Shown here piece by piece: positions 32,420 to 42,094 of a DNA stretch of 64,000 bases; positions within the stretch are counted from its first letter, which is position 1; each line of letters opens with the position of its first letter. Made by a program: the position numbers and the translations under genes. The notes under the pieces were generated by a model. It was given only the letters and a program-made list of their open reading frames with translations, searched no databases and was not told where the DNA came from. The stretch is from Methylovirgula ligni (GTDB lineage: Bacteria > Pseudomonadota > Alphaproteobacteria > Rhizobiales > Beijerinckiaceae), in NCBI RefSeq assembly GCF_004135935.1, contig NZ_CP025086.1, forward strand, positions 186,001-250,000, in the 5' to 3' direction.

Positions 32420-32627
32420 GACCCGACCTTGGCTTGAGCTTTCGAACATCCCGCACGTGGGCGTGCTCACTTGAGGATGTACGCCAATTTCAATTTATCT
32501 TGCAGAGAATTGCGGTGCGCGCGACGCGACATGCGTTCGGTTGACATTGCAATTCGCGGCGGATAACAAAATCCGTTGCCGTGAGTTCGAATTTCGCTTA
32601 CGGCGCCTGCTCTTCGGAGCATCTTCC

Positions 32628-32963
32628 GTGAATGTGAAACCGCGTAAAGCAAAATTCGGCATCGGCCAGATCGTCAAGCATCGCAAATATCCCTTTCGCG
32701 GGATTATTTACGATGTCGATCCCGTGTTCGCGAATACCGACGAATGGTGGCTTGCCATTCCCGAAGAAGTGCGGCCGCGCAAGGATCAGCCTTTCTACCA
32801 TCTCTACGCCGAAAACGCCGACACGGAATATGTCGCCTATGTCTCCGAGCAGAATTTGCTCCCCGACACGTCCGGCGATCCCGTCCGTCATCCGCAAGTC
32901 GAAGAAATGTTTACCCGCGCGGACGACGGCGGATATCGCGTCAAGACCGTGCGGCTGAACTAA
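32628..32963 (+). CDS. hspQ: heat shock protein HspQ
   Basis: A 111-residue YccV-like protein. The family signature is clear in FGIGQIVKHRKYPFRGIIYDVDP and DQPFYHLYAENADTEYVAYVSEQNL. In enterobacteria HspQ promotes degradation of denatured DnaA and acts as a specificity factor for Lon; both lon and dnaA are present in this window but not adjacent. The start is set at the GTG at 32628 with GGAGC upstream, because the extended frame to 32541 has no family resemblance. Confidence 0.9.
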   Translation: MNVKPRKAKFGIGQIVKHRKYPFRGIIYDVDPVFANTDEWWLAIPEEVRPRKDQPFYHLYAENADTEYVAYVSEQNLLPDTSGDPVRHPQVEEMFTRADDGGYRVKTVRLN

Positions 32964-32998
32964 GCCGGAGCTTTACCCCTCAACGCTCGATGCCGGTC

Positions 32999-33021
32999 TG
33001 CCCTCTCCGACGGAGAGGGCA
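32999..33021. terminator. perfect 11-bp inverted repeat between convergent genes
   Basis: TGCCCTCTCCG at 32999-33009 and its exact complement at 33011-33021 flank one base. The repeat sits between the stops of hspQ (plus) and the IalB gene (minus), so it could terminate both. No U-run follows on either strand, so termination is inferred from position. Confidence 0.55.
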
Positions 33022-33036
33022 TCCAGCACGTCGCGT

Positions 33037-33741
33037 TTACTTGCCGGGGAGAGCGGCGCCACCGGTCGCGCCAGCCGCCTTGTTGGCCTGCAGACGCTTG
33101 CGCTCTTCCTCGGCGCGCTTCTTCAACTCTTCCTGGAACTTTTCCTGCTCCGCCTGGAGAACCTTGGGGTCGACCGCCGGGCCATCGAAGGCGTCACCGA
33201 AGCCGGCCAACGGCACGGCGAACGTGACTTCGTTATTGGCCTGGTTGCGCACAGCGATGCTGAGCGTCGTGCCATTCTTCATTTCGTTGAGCGTTGGGCC
33301 CTTGATCTTCGATTCCGCAAAGCAGCCGTTCGGGAAGCAGATTTCATAGGAGCCATCGAGCGTCTCGCCCTTGTCGATCCAGAAGCGGAAGCCCGGACGC
33401 AGCATGAGGCCGACCGGCATGAGCAGGCGGACGATGCGCGTGTCCTCGCCGTTGATGTCGTAAATCGCGACCGCAATGACCGGCGGCTGGCTGGGCTGCG
33501 CGCTGAAGTCGCGCGTCGTATAGCAAACGTCGCGGTTGGCGCCCTGATCGTGGCCGCAAACCTTGGTCCACTTTGACTGGGTGCCGATGAGATCGAGCTT
33601 GATCGGCCCCTGGGGGGCCTGGGCCTGCTGCGGCACCTGCTGCGGCGTTGGCGGCTGCTGCGCCTGGGATTGACCCGCGCTCGCAAGGACGAGAAAGCCC
33701 GCCAGACCAGCGAAGCCAAGACGCATCAACGAGGACGCCAT
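33037..33741 (-). CDS. invasion-associated locus B (IalB) family exported protein
   Basis: A 234-residue protein with a signal peptide (GFAGLAGFLVLASAGQSQAQ) followed by a Gln/Pro-rich linker. The IalB-type domain spans about residues 55-175 and has cysteines in KVCGHD, DVCYTTRD and ICFPNGCF, as expected. The last 60 residues form a charged helix (AEQEKFQEELKKRAEEERK) likely to be a coiled coil. The start is the ATG at 33741 with AAAGG 8 bases upstream. Despite the name, the family is common in free-living Rhizobiales and its function is unclear. Confidence 0.88.
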   Translation of the reverse strand: MASSLMRLGFAGLAGFLVLASAGQSQAQQPPTPQQVPQQAQAPQGPIKLDLIGTQSKWTKVCGHDQGANRDVCYTTRDFSAQPSQPPVIAVAIYDINGEDTRIVRLLMPVGLMLRPGFRFWIDKGETLDGSYEICFPNGCFAESKIKGPTLNEMKNGTTLSIAVRNQANNEVTFAVPLAGFGDAFDGPAVDPKVLQAEQEKFQEELKKRAEEERKRLQANKAAGATGGAALPGK

Positions 33742-34016
33742 AAGAAAAACCTTTCCGATAATCTGCGCCGGACCGTTCTGGCGCGGAGGGTCGAAATACA
33801 GCAATTATTGGCCGCGGGCCACAAAGACGCGAAGCTTGGCCGCCAGTCAAGAACAGGCGACGCCAATCGCTTGGGAATAAGGCGAGAAATTGGCTGAGCG
33901 CAGCGAAGTTGCGGATTAACCGGGCTTTTTCCTAAATTCTCCGCCGAGAGGTGACAATGTAACCCCTCTTGCGAAAACTGGTTCGCACTTTCGCCCGCCC
34001 GCTCTAGACTCCCGCG

Positions 34017-35888
34017 ATGCAATCGGAAGCGATTCGCCGCCTTCGGCGGTGGCCCCGACACCAGATTTCGGGGCCGTTCCGCAAGGCTTTCACAGCAGCG
34101 CTCCTGGCAACCGCCGCGGCGGCTTTTGCATCCACGGCAACAGGCGCGGCGGCGCAAGCCTATGGACTCGCCATGCACGGTACGCCGGCGCTGCCGCCAG
34201 ATTACGCCCACTTTCCCTACGCCGATCCGGCGGCGCGCAAGGGCGGCAAACTCACGCTCGGCTTTCTCGGCACGTTCGACAGCCTGAACCCGTTCAACGT
34301 CAAATCGGGATCGGCGGCGCCGGGTCTGATCCCGGACGTATTCCAGACCCTGATGACACGTTCGATGGACGAGCCCTTCACGATGTACGGGCTCATCGCG
34401 CAGAGCGTCGAGACGGACGAGGCCCGCGATTACGCGCTATTCCACCTCGATCCGCGGGCGCGTTTTGCCGACGGCTCACCGATCACCTCCGCCGACGTCC
34501 GTTTCACCTTCGATCTTCTGAAGACCAAGGGCCGGCCACAACAGCGCAGCGCCTATACGCTGGTGAAAAGCGTCGAGACGCCCGACAATGAAACGATCCG
34601 CTTCGATTTCCCCGGTCTCAACGATCGCGAATTACCGCTGATCCTGGCGCTGATGCCGGTGCTGTCGCGCAACGCGACGAACGCAGCCGATTTCGATGCG
34701 GCAAGTTTCGCCGTTCCGCTCGGCTCCGGCCCTTACGAGATCGCCGAAGTCGACCCGGGGGAAAAGCTGATCCTCAAGCGTAATACGCGCTATTGGGCAA
34801 GGGACCTGCCAAGCCAGCGCGGACTTTTCAACTTCGACACGATCGAGATCGATTACTACCGCGACCCCAACAGCCTGTTCGAAGCCCTTAGCGCCGGGCT
34901 CATCGATGCCCGCTTCGAGAATGACCCGTTGCGCTGGGCGACGGGCTATGACCTGCCGGCCGTGCGGGAGCATCGCGTGGCGGTCGAAAATCTGCCTATT
35001 GGCGGCCCCAAAGGCATGGATGGCTTCGTCTTCAATACACGGCGCACCTTCTTCAAAGACGTCCGCGTGCGCGAGGCGCTGGGCATGGTGTTCGATTTCG
35101 AATGGATCAACACCAATCTTTTCGCCGGTCTCTACACCCGCACCAAGAGCTTCTTCGACGATTCGATCTTTATGTCGACCGGCCGGCCGGCGAGCCTCGC
35201 CGAACGGGCGCTGCTGAAGCCGTTTCCCGGCGCGGTCAGGCCCGACATTCTCGAAGGCCTCTGGCGCCCACCGAAGACCGACGGCTCGGGACATGACCGG
35301 ATCTGGCCGCGCCGCGCGCTGACCCTGCTTGCCTCCGCCGGATACAAGGTGATCAACGGCAAGCTTACCCGCGACGGCACGCCCCTCAGTTTCGAGATCA
35401 TGGTGGAGGACCGCGCGCAGGAGCGGCTCGCGCTCGATTATGCGGATTCGCTGACGCGCATCGGCGTCGACACGCGGATACGCATCGTCGACGAGGTGCA
35501 ATACCAGCGCCGCCGGCAGAATTTCGATTTCGACATGATGCTCGGTTCCTGGGTCGCCTCGGCCTCGCCCGGCAGCGAGGAACGCACGCGCTGGGGCTCG
35601 GACGCGGCGGACGAACCCGCCTCCTTCAACCTCGCCGGGGTCAAATCGCCCGCCGTCGATGCGCTGGTCGATGCCTTGCTGGCGGCCGAATCCGAGGAGG
35701 ATTTCGTCACCGCGGTAAGAGCGCTGGACCGGGTGCTGCTCTCGGGGTTTTACATCGTGCCGCTGTACCATTCGCAAAACCAGTGGATTGCGGCCTCGAC
35801 CACGCTTGCCAGACCGGCGAAATTGCCTGCTTACGGTTCTCCTAGTCTTGATGCGACGCTCGATTCCTGGTGGAGGAAAACGCCGTGA
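34017..35888 (+). CDS. ABC transporter substrate-binding protein, family 5
   Basis: A 623-residue periplasmic solute-binding protein of the oligopeptide/dipeptide family, closest in style to YejA-type proteins. The N-terminal signal (ALLATAAAAFASTATGAAA) is followed by HYPYADPAARKGG-like text (HFPYADPAARKGG), VFQTLMTRSMDEPF and the SP-box FADGSPITSADVRFTF. No permease or ATPase gene is nearby, so it is an orphan binding protein here. Its TGA overlaps the GTG start of the next gene. Confidence 0.92.
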   Translation: MQSEAIRRLRRWPRHQISGPFRKAFTAALLATAAAAFASTATGAAAQAYGLAMHGTPALPPDYAHFPYADPAARKGGKLTLGFLGTFDSLNPFNVKSGSAAPGLIPDVFQTLMTRSMDEPFTMYGLIAQSVETDEARDYALFHLDPRARFADGSPITSADVRFTFDLLKTKGRPQQRSAYTLVKSVETPDNETIRFDFPGLNDRELPLILALMPVLSRNATNAADFDAASFAVPLGSGPYEIAEVDPGEKLILKRNTRYWARDLPSQRGLFNFDTIEIDYYRDPNSLFEALSAGLIDARFENDPLRWATGYDLPAVREHRVAVENLPIGGPKGMDGFVFNTRRTFFKDVRVREALGMVFDFEWINTNLFAGLYTRTKSFFDDSIFMSTGRPASLAERALLKPFPGAVRPDILEGLWRPPKTDGSGHDRIWPRRALTLLASAGYKVINGKLTRDGTPLSFEIMVEDRAQERLALDYADSLTRIGVDTRIRIVDEVQYQRRRQNFDFDMMLGSWVASASPGSEERTRWGSDAADEPASFNLAGVKSPAVDALVDALLAAESEEDFVTAVRALDRVLLSGFYIVPLYHSQNQWIAASTTLARPAKLPAYGSPSLDATLDSWWRKTP

Positions 35889-37039
35889 ACGTTGCGCAGT
35901 CCGTCGAAACCCTGAGCGTCCGGCGCGATACTCTCGCGCCCTACAGCCTCGACACATTGGTGTCGGGAGCCGCACGGCTGCGGCCCGCCGCCATTGCTTT
36001 TGCCGATCGCGTCAACGCCCTGCCCTTCGGCCTTGTCGCCACGCAGATCGCGGCGCTGGCGCGCATTTTCGCGGATTGCGGCCTGCAGCCCGGCGAGCGC
36101 ATCGTGCTTGTCGGCGGCGCCGAGGCCAATGTCGCGACGGCGGCCATCGCGGCCTTGCGCGGCGGCTTCGTCCCGGCGCTGGCGCCGGTCGATCTCGATA
36201 CTTCGGCACTGGCCGCCTATGCCGAGGCCACCGGCGCGGCGGCGATCGCCGGACCCGCCACCTATGGCGATCTCGCGCCGCTCGAAACCTGTCTGCAGGC
36301 CGCAGCCGCCGTACCCTCGATTCGTCTGGTCGCCAATTTCAGCTCGGAGGACCATGACGGGGCGATCGGCGTCAGCCCCGGCGCCATCCTTCAATATGCG
36401 GCGCAGCACCCCGATCTCGGCCTCGAGCGCGGCAAGCCCCTGCCGGCCGAGCCGCCGCCGCTTATCACCTACGACCGGCATAGGGCGCGGCCGGTGCTGC
36501 ACCGGCAGGCGACCTTGATTACCGCCGGGCTCGATTTCGTCGCCCGGGCCAGAATCGGCCGGGTCACACCGATCCTCTCTACCCTGCCGCCCGTCTCCTG
36601 CGCCGGTTTCGTCGCCGGCCCTTGCGCGGCGCTGCTGTCCGGCGCGACGCTCTATCTGCACGGACCCTTCTCGGAAGAGGATTTCCTTGCGGCGCGTAAC
36701 CAGATGGAATCGGCCCATCTCGTCCTGCCCGTCGCGCTCGCCAGCGATTTCGCCGGCATATTCGATGGGCTGGCCTCGGCCGTTCTGGTGTCGCGGCTCG
36801 CCGGCGGCGAGACCTTCGCCCCGCCTCCGGTGCTCGACGCACCATGCCCGATCGTCGATCTCTATGCGATTGATGAAACAGGGGTTATCGCCGAACCTCG
36901 GCGCAATTCCATGCCCGCGGCGCCGGCGCTGGAGCCGCATTTCATCGGCTTCGAGGAATCGCGTATCCTGACGGTGGAGCAAGCCGCAGAGGCAGACGGC
37001 AGACTGATCTTCCGCGGCGCGGCCGTGACCGCGGATTGA
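35885..37039 (+). CDS. ANL (AMP-binding) superfamily-like protein lacking the ATP loop
   Basis: A 384-residue protein. The segments PAAIAFADRVNALPFGLVA, ILSTLPPVSCAGFVAGPC and LLSGATLYLHGPF resemble the N-terminal and middle parts of acyl-CoA-synthetase-like enzymes. The Ser/Thr/Gly-rich ATP loop (SGTTGxPKG type) that should precede them is replaced by TYDRHRARPVLHRQ, and there is no YGxTE motif or C-terminal lid lysine. It is therefore unlikely to adenylate. The start is the GTG at 35885, with GGAGG 8 bases upstream, overlapping the stop of the solute-binding protein gene (GTGA). Function unknown. Confidence 0.6.
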   Translation: MNVAQSVETLSVRRDTLAPYSLDTLVSGAARLRPAAIAFADRVNALPFGLVATQIAALARIFADCGLQPGERIVLVGGAEANVATAAIAALRGGFVPALAPVDLDTSALAAYAEATGAAAIAGPATYGDLAPLETCLQAAAAVPSIRLVANFSSEDHDGAIGVSPGAILQYAAQHPDLGLERGKPLPAEPPPLITYDRHRARPVLHRQATLITAGLDFVARARIGRVTPILSTLPPVSCAGFVAGPCAALLSGATLYLHGPFSEEDFLAARNQMESAHLVLPVALASDFAGIFDGLASAVLVSRLAGGETFAPPPVLDAPCPIVDLYAIDETGVIAEPRRNSMPAAPALEPHFIGFEESRILTVEQAAEADGRLIFRGAAVTAD

Positions 37040-37260
37040 TTAAACCTCGGCACCGCCGTCTAAGGCTCTCTACGCGATGAGGTGTTGAAAGCACCTGCCG
37101 TCATTCCCCGAAGCCGTCCAGAACATGATAAATGTCGATGCAAGCCGGAGCCCGCTGGCATCCGCACGACCTTAATGCCGATGATTTTATGCAACGTAGC
37201 GAGAATGACATTTGCATAGTCTTGCGGCAACGCGCGGGAATGTAATCGAAAACAGTCGAG

Positions 37261-37806
37261 ATGACGGAAAAAGTAGAAAAAACCGCGCTGATCGGAGTCG
37301 TCACTGTTTCAGATCGGGCCAGTCAGGGCCTCTACCGTGACGAAAGTGGCCCGGCGATCATTGCCTATTTGGAGCGCATTCTGACGTCGCCCTTCGCGAC
37401 GGTGCATCGCGTCATTCCCGATGGGTTCGACTCGGTGCGCGACACGTTGATCGAGCTTGCCGACAAAGAGGGGTGCGATTTGATCCTGACCACGGGCGGC
37501 ACCGGGCCAAGCCCCCGCGATCTGACGCCGGAGGCGACGCTGGCCGCCGCACCGCGCGAACTGCCGGGCTTCGGCGAATTGATGCGCGCCGAAAGCCTGA
37601 AACAGGTGCCGACGGCAATCCTCTCGCGCCAGATCGCCGCACATCGCGGCGCCTGTCTCGTCATCAACCTGCCCGGCAAACCCGCCTCGATCGAGCTTTG
37701 CCTCAACGCCGTCTTCCCCGCGGTGCCCTATTGCCTCGACCTCATCGGCGCGGCGCGACTTGAAACGGACACCGCTTTGGTCAAAACCTTCCGGCCGAAA
37801 TCATGA
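37261..37806 (+). CDS. mogA: molybdopterin adenylyltransferase MogA
   Basis: A 181-residue enzyme that adenylates molybdopterin before molybdenum insertion. The signature TTGGTGPSPRDLTPEAT is present, as are the N-terminal GVVTVSDRASQG and the INLPGKPASI segments. No other molybdenum cofactor gene is adjacent. Its stop overlaps the ATG of the ATP-grasp/alpha-E gene (ATGA), so the two are probably co-expressed. Confidence 0.93.
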   Translation: MTEKVEKTALIGVVTVSDRASQGLYRDESGPAIIAYLERILTSPFATVHRVIPDGFDSVRDTLIELADKEGCDLILTTGGTGPSPRDLTPEATLAAAPRELPGFGELMRAESLKQVPTAILSRQIAAHRGACLVINLPGKPASIELCLNAVFPAVPYCLDLIGAARLETDTALVKTFRPKS

Positions 37807-40310
37807 CGATGACCGCCGCCTCCCACGATAAAACAGCCGCAAAGCGCTTCGCCGCGCTTGTCTCCGGCTATCGTCCGCTCCCCAACGTGCCGGACGAGTT
37901 CATCGGCCCCGATGGCGTGCCGCGGGAACATTGGGTCAAATTCTTCCACGCCTTGAGCGAGCTTGGCGGCGATGAGATCGACCGGCGCTTCGCCACCGCC
38001 GACCGCAACATCCGCGATACCGGCGTGTCCTACCGCGCCTATGGCGATACGAGCGAGCGCGCCTGGCCGCTGAGCCATTTGCCGCTGTTGATCGAGTCCG
38101 ACGAATGGCGCGCTATTGCCGCCGGCGTGACGCAGCGCGCGCGCCTGCTCGAAGCGGTCGTTGGTGACATTTACGGCCCGGCCGATCTCGTCCGCAACGG
38201 CGACCTGCCCGCCGCCGCCGTGACCGGCTGCACCGACTACCTGCCGCAACTCGAGGGGCTGCGGCCGCCCGGCGACAATTTCCTGTTTCTCTATGCCGCC
38301 GACATCGGCCGCGGACCGGACGGCAATTGGTGGGTCATCGGCGACCGCACCCAGGCGCCTTCCGGCGCTGGCTACGCGCTCGCCAACCGCATCGTCCAGT
38401 CGCGCGCCTTCCCCGCGCTCTATCGCGACATGAACGTCAACCGGCTGGCGCCGTTCTTCCAGGCTTTCCGCGACGGCCTGATCGGCGCCGCCGCGCATGC
38501 CGATCCACGCATCTGCCTGCTGACGCCGGGCCCTTATAACGAAACCTATTTCGAACAAGCCTATCTCGCCCGCTATCTCGGCTTTCTGCTGGTCGAGGGC
38601 GGTGATCTGACGATGCGCGACAATGAGATCAACGTCCGCACCATCGCCGGCCTCAAGCGCGCCGATGTGATCTGGCGGCGCATCGATTCCGATTATGCCG
38701 ATCCGCTGGAGCTCAACGCGCGCTCGCGGCTTGGCGTGCCTGGCCTTGTCGATGCCTTGCGCGCCGGCGGCGTGGTGATGGCCAATGCGCTTGGCGCGGG
38801 CGTCCTCGAAGCCCCGGTGATGATGAGCTTCATGCCGCGGCTCTGCCGCCGCGTGCTCGGCGAAGATCTGCTGATGTCCAATGTCGCGACCTGGTGGTGC
38901 GGTCAGCCGCGCGAGCGCGAGCGCGTCCTCGCCCAGCCCGAGGGCATGGCGATCGCCGGCGCCTTCGGCAATTCCGTCCTCGGCCGACCGGCCAATCAGG
39001 CGGTCGTCGGCGCTTCGTTGACGGCGGAAGAAAAGCAGAAACTGGTCTCCGAGATCGAGCGGCGCGGTATCGATTTCGTCGGACAGGAAGTGGTCAATCT
39101 CTCGACGACGCCGGTCTGGGAAGACGGCAAGCTGGTGCCCCGCCCCTTCGTCCTGCGCATCTATGCGGCGCGCACGCGCGACGGCTGGACGGTCATGCCC
39201 GGCGGCTTCTGCCGCATCTCGGGACGGCCCGACGCCCGCGCCGTGTCGATGGGCGAAGGCGTGCGCTCGGCCGACGTCTGGGTGCTCTCTCAGGGGCCGG
39301 TGCAGCATGTCACGCTGCTGCCGACCGACGAGACGGTGCGTATCCGCCGCGTCATGGGCCACCTGCCGAGCCGCGCCGCCGACAATCTCTTCTGGCTCGG
39401 CCGCTATCTCGAACGCGCCGAGGCGACGCTGCGGCTCATCCGATGTCTCGCGGGGCGGCTGATCGACACCGACACTCTGGGCAATACCCGCTCGGCCATC
39501 GAGCGCATCGTCCGGCTTTTCGTCGCCTGGGGCACGGTGCCGGCCAAGGCGTCGAGCGAAGTGATGCAGCTTGCCGCCACGGGCCTGCATTCGAACAAGG
39601 AATTCGGCTCTGCGCTGGCGCTGGTGCGCGATGCGCATCGCGCCGCCTCCTTCATCCGCGAGCGGCTTTCGACCGACACCTGGCGGCTGATCGAGCAATT
39701 GCGCAGCGAGCTCGACCGCGACGAGGACGCCTCGCTGACCGAGGCCGAAGCCCATGAGCGCGCCAATGCCGCCTTGCAGACGATGGCCGCCATCGCCGGC
39801 CTCGCGCAGGAGAACATGATCCGCGGCGCGGGCTGGCATTTCCTGCGGATGGGACGGCGCATCGAGCGCGCCATCAATACCTGCCGCTTCGCCCGCCATT
39901 TCGGCCATCCCGAGGCGCCGGTCGAGGAACTCGATATTCTCCTCGACCTCATCGATTCCACGATCACCTATCGCTCGCGCTACATGATGGGCATCGCGCT
40001 CGGCCCGGTGCGCGACATGGCGGTGCTCGACCCGTTCAACCCACGCTCCGTCGCCTTCCAGGTCGAGAAGCTCAACGGCCATATCTCGCAATTGCCGGTG
40101 CTGGCCGAGGATGGGATGCTGGAGGCGCCGCGCCGGATCGCCTTGCAGATCGGCGCCGATGTCGCGACGACGGTAGCCGACAAGCTCGACATCAACCGCA
40201 TCCTGACCTTCGAAAATGCGTTGCTTTCTCTGGCTGAAGCCATCGCGGCACGCTATTTCCTGCAAGGCCCGCATGTCGCGCGGGCGGATACCGCGAGCGG
40301 TCTGGCGTGA
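37803..40310 (+). CDS. circularly permuted ATP-grasp and alpha-E domain fusion
   Basis: An 835-residue fusion. The first 510 residues match the circularly permuted ATP-grasp family (ILVEGGDLTMRDNEINVRT-like LLVEGGDLTMRDNEINVRT, and VMANALGAGVLEAPV). The alpha-E domain starts near residue 518 with LPSRAADNLFWLGRYLERAE and runs to about 815. These domains are often encoded as two separate genes next to a transglutaminase, as here. They are suspected to make or modify an unknown peptide or amide product. Both ends overlap neighbours (ATGA with mogA, GTGA with the transglutaminase). Confidence 0.9.
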   Translation: MTMTAASHDKTAAKRFAALVSGYRPLPNVPDEFIGPDGVPREHWVKFFHALSELGGDEIDRRFATADRNIRDTGVSYRAYGDTSERAWPLSHLPLLIESDEWRAIAAGVTQRARLLEAVVGDIYGPADLVRNGDLPAAAVTGCTDYLPQLEGLRPPGDNFLFLYAADIGRGPDGNWWVIGDRTQAPSGAGYALANRIVQSRAFPALYRDMNVNRLAPFFQAFRDGLIGAAAHADPRICLLTPGPYNETYFEQAYLARYLGFLLVEGGDLTMRDNEINVRTIAGLKRADVIWRRIDSDYADPLELNARSRLGVPGLVDALRAGGVVMANALGAGVLEAPVMMSFMPRLCRRVLGEDLLMSNVATWWCGQPRERERVLAQPEGMAIAGAFGNSVLGRPANQAVVGASLTAEEKQKLVSEIERRGIDFVGQEVVNLSTTPVWEDGKLVPRPFVLRIYAARTRDGWTVMPGGFCRISGRPDARAVSMGEGVRSADVWVLSQGPVQHVTLLPTDETVRIRRVMGHLPSRAADNLFWLGRYLERAEATLRLIRCLAGRLIDTDTLGNTRSAIERIVRLFVAWGTVPAKASSEVMQLAATGLHSNKEFGSALALVRDAHRAASFIRERLSTDTWRLIEQLRSELDRDEDASLTEAEAHERANAALQTMAAIAGLAQENMIRGAGWHFLRMGRRIERAINTCRFARHFGHPEAPVEELDILLDLIDSTITYRSRYMMGIALGPVRDMAVLDPFNPRSVAFQVEKLNGHISQLPVLAEDGMLEAPRRIALQIGADVATTVADKLDINRILTFENALLSLAEAIAARYFLQGPHVARADTASGLA

Positions 40311-41188
40311 TTTACGACATAAAGCACGTTACCATCTACGAATATGGTTCGACGGTGACGTTCAATTATTGCGCCCTGCGCCTGCTGCCGCAGGACGGGC
40401 CCGGCCAGCGCGTGCTTGAAACCAAGCTGCAAATCGACCCGGCTCCGAAGGAGATGCAGGAGCGCACCTGCTTCTTCGGCAATCGCGTTACCTCGATGAT
40501 GATCGAGACGGCGCATCGCGAACTCTCCGTCGTGGCGACCTCCGTCGTCGAGATCGACCGCCCGAAGCCGCCCGATCCCGCCACGACCGGCGCCTGGGAA
40601 TTCGTCCGCGAGGAGGCTTTCGACAGCGAGTCGCTCGGCAGACGCTCGCCTGCACAATATCTGCACCCGAGCCGTTATGTGCCGCGCTTCGCTCCGGCGA
40701 CGGATTATGCGCGCGAGAGCTTCACCGACGGACGCCCGGTGCTCGACGCCGCGGTCGAGCTGATGCGCCGTATCCGCAAGGATTTCACTTACGATCCGAC
40801 CTCGACGGTGATCTCGACGCCACTGTCACAAGCCTTCGCGCAGAAGTCCGGCGTCTGTCAGGATTTCGCCCATATCATGATCGCCGGGCTGCGGGGCCTC
40901 GGCCTGCCCGCGGCCTATATCTCCGGCTATATCCGCACCATCCCGCTCGACGGCACGCCGAAGCTCGAAGGCTCGGACGCGATGCACGCCTGGGTCTCGC
41001 TCTGGTGCGGCGAACGGCTCGGCTGGATCGGCCTCGATCCGACCAACAGCACGCTCGTCAACAACGACCATGTGATGCTCGCCGAAGGGCGCGACTATGC
41101 CGACATTTCCCCCGTCGCCGGCATCGTCACCGGCGCGCGCGAACAGGATATCGATGTGCAGGTGGATGTCGTGCCGCGGCGGTGGTGA
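40307..41188 (+). CDS. transglutaminase-like cysteine protease family protein
   Basis: A 293-residue protein with a bacterial transglutaminase N-terminal domain and a catalytic core. The triad is intact: Cys184 in SGVCQDFAHIM, His227 in DAMHAWVSLW and Asp244 in IGLDPTN. It lacks a signal peptide, so it should act in the cytoplasm. It starts with a GTG that overlaps the stop of the ATP-grasp/alpha-E gene, a partnership seen in many proteobacteria. Its substrate is unknown. Confidence 0.9.
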   Translation: MIYDIKHVTIYEYGSTVTFNYCALRLLPQDGPGQRVLETKLQIDPAPKEMQERTCFFGNRVTSMMIETAHRELSVVATSVVEIDRPKPPDPATTGAWEFVREEAFDSESLGRRSPAQYLHPSRYVPRFAPATDYARESFTDGRPVLDAAVELMRRIRKDFTYDPTSTVISTPLSQAFAQKSGVCQDFAHIMIAGLRGLGLPAAYISGYIRTIPLDGTPKLEGSDAMHAWVSLWCGERLGWIGLDPTNSTLVNNDHVMLAEGRDYADISPVAGIVTGAREQDIDVQVDVVPRRW

Positions 41189-41200
41189 AGAAGACGCGCC

Positions 41201-42094
41201 CTATGGCGCCGGTGCGATGAGCGCGAGATATTCCCAGACCATTGTGGCCGCCGCCAAGGCGGTGATTTCGGCCGTGTCATAGGCGGGCGCGACTTCGACC
41301 ACGTCCATGCCGATGAAATCGATCGCCTCGAGCTGCCGCAGAATCGCCTGCGCCTGCCAGGTCGCGAGGCCGCCGACTTCCGGCGTCCCGGTGCCGGGCG
41401 CAAAGGCCGGATCGAGCGCGTCGATGTCGAAGCTCAAATAGGCCGGCGCTTCGCCGACGACCGAACGGATTGTCGTCGCGATGTCGCCCGGCGTGCGCAG
41501 ATGCGCATCTTGCGCGGTGATGATCGTCACCCCTTGCGCCAAAGTCCAATCGAAAATCTCTTTCTGGACCGGCGACCGGATGCCGATCTGCACCATGCGG
41601 CGCGGATCGACGACGCCTTCCGCGATGGCGTGAAAGAAGACCGAGCCGTGTCCGTAGGTTTCGCCGAAATTGTCTTTCCACGTATCGATATGCGCATCGA
41701 AATGCACGAGGCCGACAGCGCCGCGCTTTTTGGCGAGGGCGCGCAGCAGCGGCAAGGTGATCGTATGTTCGCCGCCGAGCGCCACGAGATGCGCGAGCGG
41801 CGCGGCCTGGCGTTCGATCAGCGCGAGGCTCGCCGCAAGGTCGCCGAGCGCGATGGCGAAATTGCCGATGTCGGCGGGATCGAGGTCCGCAACCGGGTCG
41901 ATCCAGCGGTGCGGATGCGCGCCGTCGACGAGCATGCGGCTGGCGCGCCGGATGGCCACCGGGCCGTCGCGCGCGCCGCTACGGTTGGTCGTGCCGATGT
42001 CGAGCGGAATGCCGGCGATGCAAAGCCGGGCGTCGCGCGCGGTATTACGGACACCGAGGAATGTCGGCGGCAGGGAGAACGTGGGCTCGGTCAC
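41201..42094 (-). CDS. speB: agmatinase-type ureohydrolase
   Basis: A 297-residue binuclear manganese ureohydrolase. Metal ligands are intact: His110 (GGEHT), Asp133, His135 and Asp137 (FDAHIDTW), and Asp223 and Asp225 (SFDIDALDP). It should hydrolyse agmatine to putrescine and urea. The assignment to agmatinase over guanidinobutyrase or arginase is favoured by its partner: the GTG start at 42094 overlaps the stop of the pyruvoyl-dependent arginine decarboxylase gene (GTGA). Confidence 0.85.
   Translation of the reverse strand: MTEPTFSLPPTFLGVRNTARDARLCIAGIPLDIGTTNRSGARDGPVAIRRASRMLVDGAHPHRWIDPVADLDPADIGNFAIALGDLAASLALIERQAAPLAHLVALGGEHTITLPLLRALAKKRGAVGLVHFDAHIDTWKDNFGETYGHGSVFFHAIAEGVVDPRRMVQIGIRSPVQKEIFDWTLAQGVTIITAQDAHLRTPGDIATTIRSVVGEAPAYLSFDIDALDPAFAPGTGTPEVGGLATWQAQAILRQLEAIDFIGMDVVEVAPAYDTAEITALAAATMVWEYLALIAPAP

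Noticed and set aside
37728-40274. Open frame of 848 codons antisense to the ATP-grasp/alpha-E gene
   Set aside because: It is a mirror of a high-GC coding region; its translation is Arg/His/Asp-rich without any family resemblance, while the plus-strand frame has clear domains.
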